Source: Rhizobium herbae (GTDB taxonomy: Bacteria > Pseudomonadota > Alphaproteobacteria > Rhizobiales > Rhizobiaceae). From it: a DNA stretch of 64,000 nt. Both the position numbers and the translations under genes were made by a program. Shown piece by piece: positions 20,142 to 32,909 of the stretch. The notes beneath the pieces are model-generated. The model had not been told where the DNA came from and ran no database searches. It saw only the letters and a program-made list of their open reading frames with translations. Within the stretch, counting starts at the first letter, position 1; each line of letters opens with the position of its first letter. The stretch spans positions 221,997 to 285,996 of the forward strand of contig NZ_JAEUAO010000007.1 of assembly GCF_019511375.1 (NCBI RefSeq). The letters run 5' to 3'.

Positions 20142-20852
20142 TTAGAGAAGGTCGCGGACGAATCGTCCATGACGCGTGTAGTAGAACGGCACTGGCCTTC
20201 CAAAGGGCAGAGAAGCATCGGCTTCGAGACTGGCCCTCAAATCGCCAAGGATGATCCCGGTGATGTCGGGCATGCGCACGGCCGAAACGTCGTCCACATC
20301 AATCCATCTCAAATCCTCGAGCTCCCGGCTGTCGCGGATGTCCTTCGGGTCCACACCCGCCTCGTCCGTAAAAAGGGCGAAAAAATGCGTGTCGAACCGG
20401 CGCGGAAATCCCGGAGGGGTAATCGCCCGAGCCATATAGCGCAAGTTTGTCAGATCGGGAAGGAAAGGTAACCTTATGTTTCCGCCGTCTCTGCGGCCGA
20501 TGGCGATGCCTGCCTCTTCATGGAGCTCGCGAAGGGCGGCAAGCGCGATGGCGCGCAGCCGGCTTTCCGAGGCGCGATGCCCGTGGCAGGTCCTCAGGCG
20601 CTCCAATACGGCGGGTTGCATGTCGCCGGCCCAAGGCAGTCTATGGTCCGAAGCGTCCCTGCGCCCGCCGGGAAATACGTGCAGATCCGGCATGAAGACA
20701 TGCGCCTTGTGGCGCCTGCCGACGAGCACGCGCACGTGAGCCTGTGAACGATCGAGCAGCATGATCGATGCGGCATCGCGCGGTCGTGGCGAACGCGATC
20801 CCGGCGCATTGGAAGGCGGCGTTTTCGCCAGCCCGTCACCCGTAACCGTCAC
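20142..20852 (-). CDS. NUDIX hydrolase
   Basis: The 236-residue protein has the Nudix box core ALAALRELHEEAGI at about residues 106-119, carrying the REXXEE metal-binding helix. The preceding GG element (VFPGGRRDASD) is separated from the helix by an insertion of about 35 residues, as in the longer CoA- or acyl-CoA-directed Nudix proteins. It probably hydrolyses a nucleoside-diphosphate-linked compound; the substrate is unknown. Its start overlaps the stop of the DUF983 gene by four bases (ATGA), indicating translational coupling. Confidence 0.85.
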   Translation of the reverse strand: MTVTGDGLAKTPPSNAPGSRSPRPRDAASIMLLDRSQAHVRVLVGRRHKAHVFMPDLHVFPGGRRDASDHRLPWAGDMQPAVLERLRTCHGHRASESRLRAIALAALRELHEEAGIAIGRRDGGNIRLPFLPDLTNLRYMARAITPPGFPRRFDTHFFALFTDEAGVDPKDIRDSRELEDLRWIDVDDVSAVRMPDITGIILGDLRASLEADASLPFGRPVPFYYTRHGRFVRDLL

Positions 20853-21310
20853 GCAGTATGGTCCGTGACGGGAAGAACGTCTTCGGGCGAATCCTCATGG
20901 CTGCCGAAGCCATGCATGCGCAGGGCCCACTGCAGGCCGATGACGCTACCCTTGACGGGCTGCATCAGCCCGATCGAACCGAGAATGGTGACGGGCGCCC
21001 AGATAGCCAGATGGCCCCAGTTTGAGAGCGGCAGGATCATTTCCGTCGCCATGAAACCGGCCAGCACGACATGGCCCATGATCGTCACAACGATGTAGGG
21101 CGGAAAATCGTCGGCACGGTGTTGATCGAGTTGCTCGCCGCAGGCTTCGCAGGCATGCACGGCCTTCAGGAATCGGCCGAACAGCCTGCCGCTGCCGCAG
21201 GCCGGGCAGGTGTTCAAAAACCCGCGCCTGATCGATCGGCCGACGGGACGTTGGGCATCGCGCGTCTGCTCGAAGCGGACGGGTTGCGGAGTGCTGCCAG
21301 TTGCCTGCAT
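20849..21310 (-). CDS. DUF983 family zinc-ribbon membrane protein
   Basis: The 153-residue protein has CPACGSGRLFGRFLK...CEACGEQLD (two CxxC pairs, a likely zinc ribbon) followed by two membrane helices at about residues 75-95 and 100-122. DUF983 proteins are common in Alphaproteobacteria and their role is not established. ATG 21310 has AGAGGA seven bases upstream; another ATG at 21316 is too close to that site. It sits between rnr and the NUDIX gene on one strand. Confidence 0.85.
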   Translation of the reverse strand: MQATGSTPQPVRFEQTRDAQRPVGRSIRRGFLNTCPACGSGRLFGRFLKAVHACEACGEQLDQHRADDFPPYIVVTIMGHVVLAGFMATEMILPLSNWGHLAIWAPVTILGSIGLMQPVKGSVIGLQWALRMHGFGSHEDSPEDVLPVTDHTA

Positions 21311-21353
21311 GTCCATTTCCTCTATTGCGGACGCAGGCATTGCCTTCACGTCC

Positions 21354-23729
21354 TTATCGCCTGCCGCGCGCCGGTCGCGTTCCCGGCATCTTGCGAGCGC
21401 CGCTGCGGTCCCGGCGGCCGGATTTGTGGAAGGATCGGGTCGCCGTCGGCATCTTGCGTCCTTCGCTGAGCATTTCGAAGCGGAGCGCGCCGGCGAGCGG
21501 CACGGCTTCCACCAGTTTGACTCGGACCGGATCACCGAGGCGGTAGCCGAGCCCGGTTTTTTCACCGGACAGGGCCTGATGCGCCTCGTCATAAATGAAA
21601 TAGTCGCGACCCAGCGTAGATATAGGCACGAAACCATCAGCGCCATAGGCCGGAAGGGTGACAAATAGTCCCGATTTGGTCACCCCTGATATGCGCCCGT
21701 CGAATTCCTCGTTGATCCGGCCGCTGAGGTGATGCGCAATCAGCCGGTCGACCGTGTCCCGCTCGGCCGCCATCGCGCGGCGCTCGAACGTCGAGATCTC
21801 CGCTGCGATATCGTTGAGCGCCGCTTCTTCGGCCGGCGTGATGCCGCCTTCGCCAAGTCCGAGCGTGCCGACCAGCGCCCGATGCACGATCAGGTCCGCA
21901 TAGCGGCGGATGGGCGAGGTGAAATGCGCGTATTTCATCAGGTTAAGGCCGAAATGGCCGATATTCTCGGGGCTGTAGATCGCCTGGCTCTGCGAGCGCA
22001 GCACCATCTCGTTGACCATGGTCTCGTAGGGCTGGCCTTCGGCTTTCGACAGGATGCCGTTGAAATGGTTGGAGCGCAGGTTGCCGCCCTTGACCAGGGA
22101 GAGGTCCAAGGTGGCGAGAAACTCGCGCAGGCTTTCCTGCTTGGCCAGAGACGGCGCGTCGTGGACGCGGTAGACCAGTGGCTGGCGCTTGATCTCCAGA
22201 GTTTCGGCAGCGGCGACGTTCGCCTGGATCATCATCTCCTCGATCAGCTTGTGCGCATCGAGGCGGTCGGGCACGAAAACCCGGTCGACGGTGCCGTCCG
22301 GCTTGAGGATGATCTTGCGCTCGGGCATGTTGAGCTCGAGCGGCTGACGCCGGTCGCGCCCACGTGTCAGGATGCGGTAGGCATCCCAGAGCGGCTTCAG
22401 GATCGGTTCGAGCAGCGGTCCGGTCTGGTCGTCCGGGTTGCCGTCGATCGCTGCCTGCGCCTGTTGATAGGAGAGCTTTGCCGCACTCCTCATCATGATG
22501 CGGTGGAAGGTGTGGCCGGCCTTGCGGCCTTCCTTTGAAAATCGCATGCGCACGGCAAGCGCCGGCCGGTCGACACCTTGCTTCAGCGAGCAGAGCTCGT
22601 TGGATATCCGCTCGGGCAGCATGGGCACGACTCGGTCGGGGAAATAGACCGAATTGCCACGCTTCAGGGCTTCCTGGTCGAGCGCCGATTTCGGCCGCAC
22701 GTACCAGGAGACGTCGGCGATTGCGACGGTGACGATGACGCCGCCCGGGTTTTCCGGCGAGGGATCCGGCTCTGCATGCACCGCGTCGTCGTGGTCCTTG
22801 GCATCCGCCGGATCGATGGTGATCAGCGGCAGCGAGCGCCAGTCCTCGCGGTGCGACATGGTGGCTGGACCGGCGGCCTCCGCTTCGCGAATAACGCTGT
22901 CGGGGAAAATGTAGGGAATGCCGTGTGCGTGGATCGCGATCATCGAGATCGCCTTTTCCGTCGCAACCGAGCCGATGATCGACTTCACCTGGGCGCGCGG
23001 CAGGCCGAACCGGCCGAGGCGGGCGATTTCGACCTCGACCAGATCGCCATCCTGGGCCTGTCCCTCATGACCGGCATCGACCTGCAGTTCCTCGCCACGC
23101 TTTTCGATCGGGATGATGCGACCGCCGCCGTCGGGTGATGCACGGAAGACGCCGAGCGCGGCGTTGCCGCTGCGTTTCCTGTCGAGGACCTTGACGATGC
23201 GCGCCGTGTAGGCCGGGCCGGCGCGGTCCTTGGAGGGGAAAATCTTTGCAAGCACCCGGTCGCCGAGCCCACCGACCGGCGTCTTGCCCTTGGCCTTGCC
23301 GACGCTTGATTGGCGGATGGCGACAGCCGGTGCAACGCCCGCGTCCTCCGGCCATTCGGCGGGTCGGCCGATCAGTTCACCGTCCTTGTCGCGGGTGGTG
23401 ATGTCGAGCACGGTAACCGGGGGCAGGGCGCCGGGACGCACCAGCGACTTGCGCTTCTTCTCAAGCATGCCCTCTTCTTCGAGCTCGCGAAGGAGTGCCT
23501 TGAGCTCGACGCGCGTTTCGCCCTTCAGGCCGAAGGCCTTGGAAATCTCGCGCTTCGAGGCCTTGTCCGGATTGTCGGCGATGAACCGCATGAGGATATC
23601 GCGCGGCGGTACGGCGCCGTGGATTATCACGGTGTCATCGGCAGGAGCAGGCATCTTCTTGCCCGCGCGTCCGAGCCGGACTGCAGGCTTGCCGGGTCGT
23701 TCGGGTCGATCGCGCGGTGTCCTGGTCAC
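21354..23729 (-). CDS. rnr: Ribonuclease R
   Basis: This processive 3'-to-5' exoribonuclease degrades structured RNA. The 791-residue protein has an N-terminal winged-helix segment (PPRDILMRFIADNPDKASKREISKAF), cold-shock domains, the RNB catalytic core with the acidic motif TIDPADAKDHDDAV, the downstream YAHFTSPIRRYADLIVHR segment, a C-terminal S1 domain (GRISGVTKSGLFVTLPAYGADGFV) and a basic tail. It starts two bases after the topA stop, so the two are almost certainly coexpressed. With RNase J and RNase E it is the third major RNase in the window. Confidence 0.95.
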   Translation of the reverse strand: MTRTPRDRPERPGKPAVRLGRAGKKMPAPADDTVIIHGAVPPRDILMRFIADNPDKASKREISKAFGLKGETRVELKALLRELEEEGMLEKKRKSLVRPGALPPVTVLDITTRDKDGELIGRPAEWPEDAGVAPAVAIRQSSVGKAKGKTPVGGLGDRVLAKIFPSKDRAGPAYTARIVKVLDRKRSGNAALGVFRASPDGGGRIIPIEKRGEELQVDAGHEGQAQDGDLVEVEIARLGRFGLPRAQVKSIIGSVATEKAISMIAIHAHGIPYIFPDSVIREAEAAGPATMSHREDWRSLPLITIDPADAKDHDDAVHAEPDPSPENPGGVIVTVAIADVSWYVRPKSALDQEALKRGNSVYFPDRVVPMLPERISNELCSLKQGVDRPALAVRMRFSKEGRKAGHTFHRIMMRSAAKLSYQQAQAAIDGNPDDQTGPLLEPILKPLWDAYRILTRGRDRRQPLELNMPERKIILKPDGTVDRVFVPDRLDAHKLIEEMMIQANVAAAETLEIKRQPLVYRVHDAPSLAKQESLREFLATLDLSLVKGGNLRSNHFNGILSKAEGQPYETMVNEMVLRSQSQAIYSPENIGHFGLNLMKYAHFTSPIRRYADLIVHRALVGTLGLGEGGITPAEEAALNDIAAEISTFERRAMAAERDTVDRLIAHHLSGRINEEFDGRISGVTKSGLFVTLPAYGADGFVPISTLGRDYFIYDEAHQALSGEKTGLGYRLGDPVRVKLVEAVPLAGALRFEMLSEGRKMPTATRSFHKSGRRDRSGARKMPGTRPARGRR

Positions 23730-23731
23730 GT

Positions 23732-26413
<2,682 letters not shown>

Positions 26414-26758
26414 GGTCATATTCTTAGAGCAACCGTTCAAAGCTGTGCCTGCCGGGAAGAAGGCGGCACATTGGGAAATACCGAAGCCCCGACATGGACA
26501 GGGATTCGCCCGCGGTCAAGTGCCGGGTTGAAAATAAGGCAATACAACGGAACACAACCTGAAGATGATTTGCCGCATATTGCAATTAAAGATAAATGCG
26601 TTATCGTCATTTCCGGCGAAGATGTCCTTGGCTGCACTGAGGCATAAGGAGCTCTCCGCTTCATGAGACGGCGGTTGTTGGCATGCAAGGGACGTCTGAG
26701 GGCGCTCGCACCAATGTGCCTGTTTGCGGGCGGAATAGATTGACAGCAGGAAAAATCG
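26414..26758. other. 345-base gene-free region upstream of topA
   Basis: On the minus strand TTGACC (26514-26519) lies 17 bases before CATGTC (26491-26496), a possible topA promoter giving a leader of about 75 bases; the -10 is weak. The rest, up to the plus-strand gene at 26759, is somewhat AT-rich at 26530-26620 and shows no coding pattern that I trust. Confidence 0.5.
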
Positions 26759-27016
26759 ATGATTCCGAAATCGCCCGGCGCGGGCACGACAGACGCTCAG
26801 ACACATGACAGGATCACCTATATCCGCCAGATGTTGGCCGAACTGCGTGGCGTCGCCGCCAACGAAGGCGCAGACATGCTGTGCTACCTGATCGAGATGG
26901 CCTGCGTCGAGGCCGGCGACATCCTGTCGGGCAAGAGGCAGCTGTCAGTCGCCAATGGCGAGAGAAACAAGGCCGCCGGGATGCCGGTGAAGCCGCCCGG
27001 CAAGATCCAGTTCTAG
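26759..27016 (+). CDS. Conserved rhizobial small protein, 85 residues
   Basis: The 85-residue soluble protein has a helical core ([40 protein letters not shown]) that I recognise as a conserved hypothetical in Rhizobiaceae relatives, function unknown. The ATG is preceded by CAGGAAAAA. Its last 72 bases overlap the 3' end of dprA on the opposite strand, so the C-terminal part is constrained by antisense coding; a shorter true product cannot be excluded. It stands alone on the plus strand between two minus-strand genes. Confidence 0.7.
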   Translation: MIPKSPGAGTTDAQTHDRITYIRQMLAELRGVAANEGADMLCYLIEMACVEAGDILSGKRQLSVANGERNKAAGMPVKPPGKIQF

Positions 27017-28096
27017 CAGGACCAGATAGACGGCCGATGCGGAAAGGCCGGTGTGGCGGATGATGTCGTCGATCTCGACGGGCGTTGGCCCAAGCGCATC
27101 AGTGATCCGCATACGATCGTTCTCATCGGGCGGCGGCGTCATCGGCCCGTGTTCGTATTCGCCGGGTTCTTCGGCTTGCGGCGGCGTGAACAGGTCGATG
27201 CGGCTGACGGGCGCCAGCGCCTGCAGGATATCCTGCGGCTCCGTCGTCACGATCGCCCCATCCTTCAGCAGGTCATTGGTGCCGTGACAGCGCGGATCGA
27301 GCGGCGAGCCGGGCACGGCAAAGACGAGCCGGCCGAAATCGGCGGCATAGCGCGCGGTAATCAGCGAACCGGAGCGCGCGGCCGCCTCGATGACGGCAAG
27401 CCCGAGGCTCACGCCGGCGATCAGGCGGTTGCGCCGCGGGAAATCACGGGCACGCGGTTCCCAGCCGAACGGCATTTCGCTGATCGCCAAGCCATTGCCG
27501 TCGGTGATCTCGTCCAGAAGGCCGATATTTTCGGGCGGGTAGGGCTGGTCGAGACCGCCGGCAAGCGCTGCGATCGTGCCTGTGTCGAGGCTGGCACGAT
27601 GGGCAGCCGTATCGATGCCGCGGGCGAGCCCAGATATGATGGAGTAACCCGCGCGGCCGACGTCGCGTGCGATCATGGCGGCAAATTTGGCGCCGCTGAT
27701 CGAGGCGTTGCGCGAGCCGACGATACCGAGAGCAGGCACGGTGCCGATGGCCGGATTGCCCTTGACGGCGAGGAGCGGCGGTGCGCCGTCGATCTGGCGC
27801 AGGGCCGGCGGATAGTCGGGCTCGCCGATGCCAACGAAACGCGCGCCGAAACGATGGGCGCTGGCAAGCTCCTTTTCCGCTTCGGCGACGGTGGCTACGC
27901 GGATCGCACGCGTGGAACCGCCGCGGCGCGACAGCTCAGGCAGCATTTCAAGCGCCGTTTCGGCCGAGCCGAAGTGGTTGATGAGGTCGCGAAACGTCGC
28001 GGGGCCGACATTGTCGCTGCGGATCAGCCTCAGCCAGGCAATCCGTTGTCGTTCCGTCAGCGCAATCCCGTTTCGTCCCGCGCCGGCGTTCGACAT
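26945..28096 (-). CDS. dprA: DNA processing protein DprA
   Basis: DprA loads RecA on incoming single-stranded DNA during transformation; its role in rhizobia is unproven. The 383-residue protein has an N-terminal helical segment ([27 protein letters not shown]), then the Rossmann-like DprA core with [44 protein letters not shown] and NRLIAG, and a C-terminal winged-helix domain ([32 protein letters not shown]). Its 3' end overlaps the opposite-strand 85-residue gene. plsY lies just upstream, six bases away. Confidence 0.92.
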   Translation of the reverse strand: MSNAGAGRNGIALTERQRIAWLRLIRSDNVGPATFRDLINHFGSAETALEMLPELSRRGGSTRAIRVATVAEAEKELASAHRFGARFVGIGEPDYPPALRQIDGAPPLLAVKGNPAIGTVPALGIVGSRNASISGAKFAAMIARDVGRAGYSIISGLARGIDTAAHRASLDTGTIAALAGGLDQPYPPENIGLLDEITDGNGLAISEMPFGWEPRARDFPRRNRLIAGVSLGLAVIEAAARSGSLITARYAADFGRLVFAVPGSPLDPRCHGTNDLLKDGAIVTTEPQDILQALAPVSRIDLFTPPQAEEPGEYEHGPMTPPPDENDRMRITDALGPTPVEIDDIIRHTGLSASAVYLVLLELDLAGRLHRHPGGLVSLAIGD

Positions 28097-28102
28097 GCAG
28101 CC

Positions 28103-28717
28103 CTATCCCTTCTGTCCGATCTTGCTTTCCGTTCCGGCCAGCAACCGCTGGATATTTGCCCTGTGCTTGATCCAGGTGATGATGCTCATCACCACGAAGA
28201 GCAGGCCGATTTTACCGTATCCCGAAGCCAACAGTACAACCGGAACGACACATGTTGCAACCAGCGCCGAAAGGGAGGAGTAACGCGTCAGCTTGGCCAT
28301 GGCCAGCCAGACGGCGGCGAACACGAGCACGCTGATCGGTGCCAGTCCGAGCAGCACGCCGATATAGGTGGCAATGCCCTTGCCGCCCTTGAAGCCGAGC
28401 CAGACGGGATAGAGATGGCCGAGGAATGCGGCAAAGCCGGCGGCGAGGCCGGCCTCGATACCCCAGCGTGAGGCAATTGCCGCTGCGGCAGTTCCCTTCA
28501 GGGCGTCGAGCAGAAGCGTCGCCGCAGCCAGCTTCTTGTTGCCCGTGCGCAGCACGTTGGTCGCGCCGATATTGCCGGAACCGATCGTGCGGACATCGCC
28601 CAGACCCGCCATTCGGGTGAGGATGAGGCCAAAGGGGATAGAGCCCAGCAGATAGCCGAAGATGAGGCTGATGAGCGTCGGCGCAGGCCCGAGCGGCCAG
28701 GAAAATATTTCGGACAC
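28103..28717 (-). CDS. plsY: Glycerol-3-phosphate acyltransferase PlsY
   Basis: PlsY transfers an acyl group from acyl-phosphate to glycerol-3-phosphate, the first step of phospholipid synthesis, in the inner membrane. The 204-residue protein has five or more membrane helices and the three family motifs: [11 protein letters not shown] with [31 protein letters not shown], and a C-terminal [14 protein letters not shown]. The start is taken as GTG 28717, because GGGGAGG lies six bases upstream; a TTG at 28732 would place that site inside the gene. dprA follows after six bases. Confidence 0.94.
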   Translation of the reverse strand: MSEIFSWPLGPAPTLISLIFGYLLGSIPFGLILTRMAGLGDVRTIGSGNIGATNVLRTGNKKLAAATLLLDALKGTAAAAIASRWGIEAGLAAGFAAFLGHLYPVWLGFKGGKGIATYIGVLLGLAPISVLVFAAVWLAMAKLTRYSSLSALVATCVVPVVLLASGYGKIGLLFVVMSIITWIKHRANIQRLLAGTESKIGQKG

Positions 28718-28750
28718 GTACTGCCTCCCCAATCCCGTCCGGACGGACGT

Positions 28751-28818
28751 TTGCCCCTCACCCTAACCCTCTCCCCGCTTACGACGAGAAGGTGCCCGAT
28801 AGGGCGGATGAGGGGCAA
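28751..28818. repeat. REP-like palindromic element between pyrC and plsY
   Basis: A 68-bp element has perfect 10-bp terminal inverted repeats (TTGCCCCTCA at 28751-28760, TGAGGGGCAA at 28809-28818) and imperfect pairing further in (CCCTAACCCTCTCCCC against AGGGCGGA). Short intergenic palindromes with CCCTCACCCTAACCCTCTCC are widespread in rhizobial genomes. I see only this one copy in the window. Transcribed, it would fold in the message between pyrC and plsY. Confidence 0.7.
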
Positions 28819-28831
28819 CCCGCACGCTCAC

Positions 28832-30121
28832 TCAAAGCGAATGCACCAGTTTTCCTGCAACATAGGTTTGAACCGCCCGGCCGGTAAAGCGGGCATTTTC
28901 GAAGGGGGTGTTTTTCGAACGGGAGACGATGGCCTCCTTCGAAACGATCCAGGGCTCGTCGAGATCGATCAGCGTGATGTCGGCCTTGGCGCCCGGCTTC
29001 AGCGTTCCGGCATCGAGGCCGAAGATCTGGGCGGGACGCGTGGACAGCGCATCGATCAGGCGCATCAGCGGCACTTCGCCGCTGTGATAAAGGCGCAGGG
29101 CAGCAGCGAGCATCGTCTCCAGACCGATCGCGCCGTCGGCGGCATCTGCGAAGGGAAGGCGCTTGGTGTCGACGTCCTGCGGATCGTGCGAGGAGACGAT
29201 GATATCGATCGTACCGTCGGCCAGTGCCTGGACCATCGCCACCCGGTCGTTCTCGCCGCGCAGCGGCGGCGAGAGCTTGAAGAAGGTGCGGTATTCGCCG
29301 ATGTCGTTCTCGTTCAGCGTCAGGTGATTGATCGAGATGCCGCAGGTGACGTTCGCGCCGCGCCTGCGCGCCGTCGCAATCGCCTCGGCGGATTCGGGCA
29401 GGGAAATCTTGGCGGCGTGATAGGCGGCGCGGGTGAGGCCGGCGATACGCAGATCGCGCTCGAGCGGGATTATCTCGGCCTCGCGCGGTACGCCGGAGAG
29501 GCCGAGCCAGCTGGCGAGCAGGCCCTCGTTCATGACGCCGCCGGCGCCCAGGTATTTGTCTCGGGTCTCGAGCGCGATGACGGCGCCGAATTCGCGGGCA
29601 TAGGTCATGGCGCGACGCAGGACGAGCGTGTCGTGCACCGGCTCGCGGCCATTGGTGAAGCAGACGGCGCCGGCTTCGCGCAGCAGGCCGAACTCGGTCA
29701 TTTCCTCGCCGTCGAGATGCTTGGTGAGCGCCGCTGCGGGATAGACATTCACCAACGCCTTGTCGCGCGCAGTCTTTTGCACGAATTCAACCAGGGCGAT
29801 ATCGTCGATGACAGGATCGGTATCCGGCATGGTGATGATCGAGGTGACACCGCCGGCGGCGGCCGCCCGTGATGCGGACTCGATCGTTTCGCGATATTCG
29901 CCGCCGGGTTCGCCGACGAAGACGCGGGCATCGACAAGGCCGGGGACCGCGACGAGGCCGCTGCAATCGCGCAGGTCAGCTCCCTTCGGAGCGCTCTGGT
30001 TCTCCGCCGATTTTCCAGCAGCACGGATGACGCCGTTTTCGACGATGATCGCGCCGGTCTCGTCGAGGCCCCGCGAAGGGTCGATGATGCGGAGGTTTTT
30101 CAGGACGAGGGAATTGGTCAT
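28832..30121 (-). CDS. pyrC: Dihydroorotase-like protein lacking metal ligands (PyrC'/PyrX type)
   Basis: The 429-residue protein has the amidohydrolase fold of type I dihydroorotase but the catalytic residues are changed. The usual HxH after the first strand is Arg66-x-Phe68 ([13 protein letters not shown]). The segment before GGVMNEG that normally carries a catalytic histidine reads [11 protein letters not shown]. The usual ATDHAPH reads VSSHDPQ, losing the catalytic aspartate. This matches the inactive dihydroorotase homologues that are structural partners of aspartate carbamoyltransferase in Pseudomonas. pyrB overlaps its start by four bases, supporting one complex. A functional dihydroorotase would have to be encoded elsewhere. 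Confidence 0.88.
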   Translation of the reverse strand: MTNSLVLKNLRIIDPSRGLDETGAIIVENGVIRAAGKSAENQSAPKGADLRDCSGLVAVPGLVDARVFVGEPGGEYRETIESASRAAAAGGVTSIITMPDTDPVIDDIALVEFVQKTARDKALVNVYPAAALTKHLDGEEMTEFGLLREAGAVCFTNGREPVHDTLVLRRAMTYAREFGAVIALETRDKYLGAGGVMNEGLLASWLGLSGVPREAEIIPLERDLRIAGLTRAAYHAAKISLPESAEAIATARRRGANVTCGISINHLTLNENDIGEYRTFFKLSPPLRGENDRVAMVQALADGTIDIIVSSHDPQDVDTKRLPFADAADGAIGLETMLAAALRLYHSGEVPLMRLIDALSTRPAQIFGLDAGTLKPGAKADITLIDLDEPWIVSKEAIVSRSKNTPFENARFTGRAVQTYVAGKLVHSL

Positions 30122-31059
30122 GTGCGCGGCCCCTGGTTCCGCGAGAGAAGAAGCGTTTCCATCACGGCCATGCGCACCGCGACCCCCATTTCCACCTGTT
30201 GCTCGATCACGCTCTGCGGCCCGTCGGCGATTTCCGAGGCGATCTCGACGCCGCGGTTCATCGGGCCCGGATGCATCACGAGCGCGTCGTCCTTGGCCGC
30301 CTTCAGCTTTTCGGCGTCGAGCCCGTAGTAGCGGAAATACTCGCGCACCGAGGGCACGAAGGAGCCGGCCATGCGCTCGCGCTGCAGACGCAGCATCATC
30401 ACCACATCGGCGTCCTTCAGCCCTTCTTCCATCGAGTGATAGACCTCGGCGCCCATATCGGCGATCCCCGACGGCAGCAGAGTGGCAGGTGCCACGACGC
30501 GAACGCGCGCACCCATCTGGTTCAGAAGCAGGATGTTGGAGCGGGCGACGCGCGAATGCAGCACGTCGCCACAGATGGCGACGATGATGCGCGACAGCTT
30601 GCCCTTGGCACGGCGGATCGTCAGCGCGTCGAGCAGCGCCTGGGTGGGGTGCTCGTGCTGACCGTCGCCGGCGTTGACGACGGAGCAGGAGACCTTTTGC
30701 GCAAGGAGCGCTGCGGCACCGGCCGAGGAATGGCGCACGACCAGCACGTCAGGATGCATCGCGTTCAGCGTCATCGCCGTATCGATCAGCGTCTCGCCCT
30801 TCTTCACCGAAGAATTGCTGACCGACATGTTCATCACGTCGGCGCCGAGGCGTTTGCCGGCAAGCTCGAAGGAGGATTGCGTCCGAGTCGAGGCTTCGAA
30901 AAAGAGGTTGATCTGAGTCAGGCCGCGCAGCGTCGACGTCTTCTTTTCTCTCTGGCGGGAAATCTTGACGGCTTCGTCGGCCCGGTCGAGCAGGAGCGTG
31001 ATGTCCTGTTCCGTCAGGCCCTTGATGCCGAGCAGGTGGCGATGCGGAAAGAAATCCAT
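30118..31059 (-). CDS. pyrB: Aspartate carbamoyltransferase catalytic subunit
   Basis: The enzyme joins carbamoyl phosphate and aspartate in pyrimidine synthesis. The 313-residue protein has the carbamoyl-phosphate motif [13 protein letters not shown], the [12 protein letters not shown] segment, [11 protein letters not shown] and [11 protein letters not shown]. No pyrI regulatory gene is adjacent. ATG 31059 ([15 protein letters not shown]) was chosen; the frame stays open to 31137 but that part is not family-like. Its stop overlaps the pyrC-like start (ATGA), showing translational coupling. Its promoter should lie in 31060-31259, shared divergently with the aidB-like gene. Confidence 0.95.
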   Translation of the reverse strand: MDFFPHRHLLGIKGLTEQDITLLLDRADEAVKISRQREKKTSTLRGLTQINLFFEASTRTQSSFELAGKRLGADVMNMSVSNSSVKKGETLIDTAMTLNAMHPDVLVVRHSSAGAAALLAQKVSCSVVNAGDGQHEHPTQALLDALTIRRAKGKLSRIIVAICGDVLHSRVARSNILLLNQMGARVRVVAPATLLPSGIADMGAEVYHSMEEGLKDADVVMMLRLQRERMAGSFVPSVREYFRYYGLDAEKLKAAKDDALVMHPGPMNRGVEIASEIADGPQSVIEQQVEMGVAVRMAVMETLLLSRNQGPRT

Positions 31060-31259
31060 GGGGAGCCGCCTCATATGGTGAAGTTGCGTGGGTCTATAAT
31101 GACTGTGGGGCGAACCGGCAAGGCGCGGGCTATGCAAACGCAGCGCATTCCCATGCTTTTGTGGCCATTTGCGCGCTTCCCGTAAATTGTTGCGGGAAGC
31201 CGCGTTTATCCCGTCCCGGTGCTGTTCCTAAGCACAGGGACTTGGGTTAGAAACGCGAC

Positions 31260-32909
31260 ATGACTCTGAACCGAAATGAACAGAAACTCGCCGAACTGAA
31301 CCAGCCGAAGCCCTGGTCGGGGATCAATGCCTTCAGGTCCGATCCGCTCGTGGTCGATATCGCCGCGTCGATGCCGCGGCCCCTGCGCGACGACTTCGAG
31401 GCGCTCGGCCGCTATGTGACGTCGCCGGAGGCTCAGGACCTCGCGCGTATGGCCAATGAGGGCGTGCCAAAGCTGCGCACCCATGGACCGCGCGGCGAAC
31501 GTCTCGACGTCGTTGAATTCCACCCCGCCTGGCACGCGCTGATGCGCCGGTCGATGACATCAGGCCTGCACGCCTCGGCCTGGGAAAACATCGCAGACGA
31601 GCACGGGCGCTCGCACAAGGCGCGCGCCATCCGCTTCTATATGACGGCGCAGCTCGAATGCGGCCATCTCTGCCCGCTGACCATGACCAGCGCCTCCGTT
31701 GCGGCGATATCTGCGTCGCCGGCCGTCCAGAAGGAATGGGCGCCAAAAATCCTGTCGCGGAAGTATGATTCGTCCAACCGCCCCTGGATGCAGAAGCCGT
31801 CGGTCACCATCGGCATGGGCATGACGGAAAAGCAGGGGGGCACGGATGTGCGCGCCAATACCTCGACGGCCGAGCGGGTCGGTGAGGGCATCTATCGCCT
31901 GAACGGCCATAAATGGTTCATGTCGGCGCCGATGAGCGATGCCTTCGTGATGCTGGCGCAGACCCGCGACGGACTCGGCTGCTTCCTTGTGCCGCGTCTG
32001 CTGGAGGACGGATCCGCGAACGGCTTGCGCTTCCAACGGCTGAAGGACAAGCTTGGCAACCGGTCGAACGCCTCGTCGGAGGTCGAATTCTCCGATACGT
32101 TCGGCTTCGTGCTCGGCACGCCCGATGCCGGCATTCGCACGATTCTCGACATGGTGACGCTGACGCGGCTCGACTGTGCCTTGGCGTCGGCCGGCATGAT
32201 GCGAGCCTCGCTGGCTGAGGCCGTGCATCACGTGCGTGGTCGCAAGGTGTCCGGCAAAGCGTTGGTGGCGCAGCCGATGATGACACGGGTTCTGGCCGAC
32301 ATGGCGCTCGATGTCGCCGCGGCAAGCGCACTTTCCTTCCGGCTCGCCGAAGCGTTCGACAAGGCGCGCGACAGTGCCGAGGACGCGGCCTATGCGCGTA
32401 TCATGACCCCGGTTGCCAAATACTGGAGCTGCAAGATCGCGCCGGCGCTGATCTACGAGGCAATGGAATGTCTGGGCGGCAGCGGCTATGTCGAGGAGCG
32501 CCCAATCGCCCGGCATTATCGTGAAGCGCCGGTCAACGCGATCTGGGAAGGCTCGGGCAATGTCATGGCGCTCGACGTGCTCAGGGTGCTGACACGCGGT
32601 AAGGACCTATTCGAACTGCTGTTCCAGGTGATCAGCCGCGATCTCGGTCCGTCTGCCAAGAAGACGGTCGATGTGCTCAGGGCCGCGATGTCGCTCTGCG
32701 AGCGCGACGAGGGCGCGGCGCGAATGCTGGTCGAGCAACTGGCGCTTGCCGCCGCAGCTGCCGAACTTTACCGGCTCGGGGCAGGGCGCATTGCCGATGC
32801 CTTCCTCGAATCCAGGCTTGCTGCGGGCTGGCGGTCGACCTATGGCATGCTCGATTCGCGCTTCGATTCAGCCTATATCGTCGATCTTCTTTATCCGGCG
32901 GCGACGTAG
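31260..32909 (+). CDS. aidB: AidB-like acyl-CoA dehydrogenase family flavoprotein
   Basis: The 549-residue protein belongs to the acyl-CoA dehydrogenase superfamily, AidB branch. Supporting sequence includes the long N-terminal extension, the FAD-site segment GMGMTEKQGGTDVRANT, HKWFMSAPMSD and ECLGGSGYVEERPIARHYREAPVNAIWEGSGNVMALDVLR. In E. coli AidB is induced by alkylating agents and binds DNA; its enzymatic role is uncertain, so the name marks homology only. No Ada-type gene is adjacent. Its last 19 bases overlap the convergent AEC transporter gene. Confidence 0.88.
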   Translation: MTLNRNEQKLAELNQPKPWSGINAFRSDPLVVDIAASMPRPLRDDFEALGRYVTSPEAQDLARMANEGVPKLRTHGPRGERLDVVEFHPAWHALMRRSMTSGLHASAWENIADEHGRSHKARAIRFYMTAQLECGHLCPLTMTSASVAAISASPAVQKEWAPKILSRKYDSSNRPWMQKPSVTIGMGMTEKQGGTDVRANTSTAERVGEGIYRLNGHKWFMSAPMSDAFVMLAQTRDGLGCFLVPRLLEDGSANGLRFQRLKDKLGNRSNASSEVEFSDTFGFVLGTPDAGIRTILDMVTLTRLDCALASAGMMRASLAEAVHHVRGRKVSGKALVAQPMMTRVLADMALDVAAASALSFRLAEAFDKARDSAEDAAYARIMTPVAKYWSCKIAPALIYEAMECLGGSGYVEERPIARHYREAPVNAIWEGSGNVMALDVLRVLTRGKDLFELLFQVISRDLGPSAKKTVDVLRAAMSLCERDEGAARMLVEQLALAAAAAELYRLGAGRIADAFLESRLAAGWRSTYGMLDSRFDSAYIVDLLYPAAT

